This document shows, piece by piece, positions 15,080 to 15,090 of a stretch of 15,090 nt of DNA. The notes beneath the pieces are model-generated. The model did no database searches. It was not told the origin of the DNA and saw nothing but the letters and a program-made list of their open reading frames with translations. The stretch's first letter is position 1. The number at the start of each line of letters is the position of its first letter. Where the stretch lies: the NCBI GenBank assembly GCA_002353225.1, contig DEJF01000036.1, forward strand, positions 1-15,090, written 5' to 3'. The position numbers were made by a program, and so were the translations under genes. This DNA comes from Prevotella sp. UBA2755. GTDB lineage: Bacteria; Bacteroidota; Bacteroidia; Bacteroidales; Bacteroidaceae.

Positions 15080-15088
15080 TAGTTTTGC
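15080..15088 (+). promoter_or_regulatory. Promoter-like -7 box at the right edge
   Basis: TAGTTTTGC fits TAnnTTTG and is followed by the window end, so a plus-strand gene probably starts just outside. The nearest TTG upstream (15051-15053) is too far for a standard -33 box, so support is partial. Confidence 0.4.
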
Positions 15089-15090
15089 AA

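Larger units (their letters stand above)
14666..15090. other. Gene-free intergenic stretch to the right edge
   Basis: Between the flavodoxin hairpin and the window end I find no credible protein gene on either strand; the longest frames are short and follow the repeat units. The stretch holds the two repeat groups listed separately and, at the far right, a promoter-like box for a gene beyond the window. Confidence 0.6.

Overview
The window reads as chromosome of a Bacteroidota bacterium, most likely Prevotellaceae (Prevotella/Segatella-like). The grounds are Bacteroidota-type promoter boxes (TAnnTTTG, once with TTTG 19 bases upstream), poor Shine-Dalgarno sites, a lipoprotein with the Bacteroidota surface-export signature (C-S-D-D-D), and the families present: Bacteroidota-style VanW, LolA-like, GH9, M3 peptidase, EttA and a tyrosine-phosphatase-like lipoprotein. 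The genus is inferred, not shown.

Layout. 1-278: no protein gene. It holds a terminator for a gene beyond the left edge, an orphan promoter and a possibly structured transcript. 279-964: three gene remnants in a row on the minus strand: the C-terminal half of a TSUP permease, the first ~38 codons of a HipA-type gene, and ~16 codons resembling a winged-helix protein start. 965-8921: a tight minus-strand gene string in the order alcohol dehydrogenase, a very unusual single ORF joining a GH9 cellulase to an M3 peptidyl-dipeptidase, the ABC-F translation factor EttA, and a lipoprotein that looks like a tyrosine phosphatase cut off before its catalytic domain. Spacings are 10, 35 and 22 bases. 8922-9099: divergent promoter region. 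9100-13987: plus-strand string of carB (CPS1/CAD-like), a LolA-like secreted protein, VanW and a 41-residue single-pass membrane mini-protein. 14103-14618: a flavodoxin-family oxidoreductase with its own promoter and terminator. 14619-15090: no convincing gene, but dense inverted repeats, including an inverted array of GCCTCCGATC units, and a promoter box at the right edge.

How it fits together. Nothing here is a SusC/D-type polysaccharide locus. The metabolic genes (bdhA-like dehydrogenase, carB, flavodoxin) and the envelope genes (lolA-like, vanW, mini membrane protein) look like chromosomal housekeeping content. The left third shows repeated deletion or recombination: three remnants, a truncated phosphatase and a gene fusion within about 5.5 kb. 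The GH9-M3 fusion is the strongest candidate for something new. Other points of interest are the CPS1-like C-terminal domain of CarB, the 14-base tandem repeats shared by two gene junctions, the mini membrane ORF directly behind vanW in the same frame, and the intergenic inverted-repeat array.
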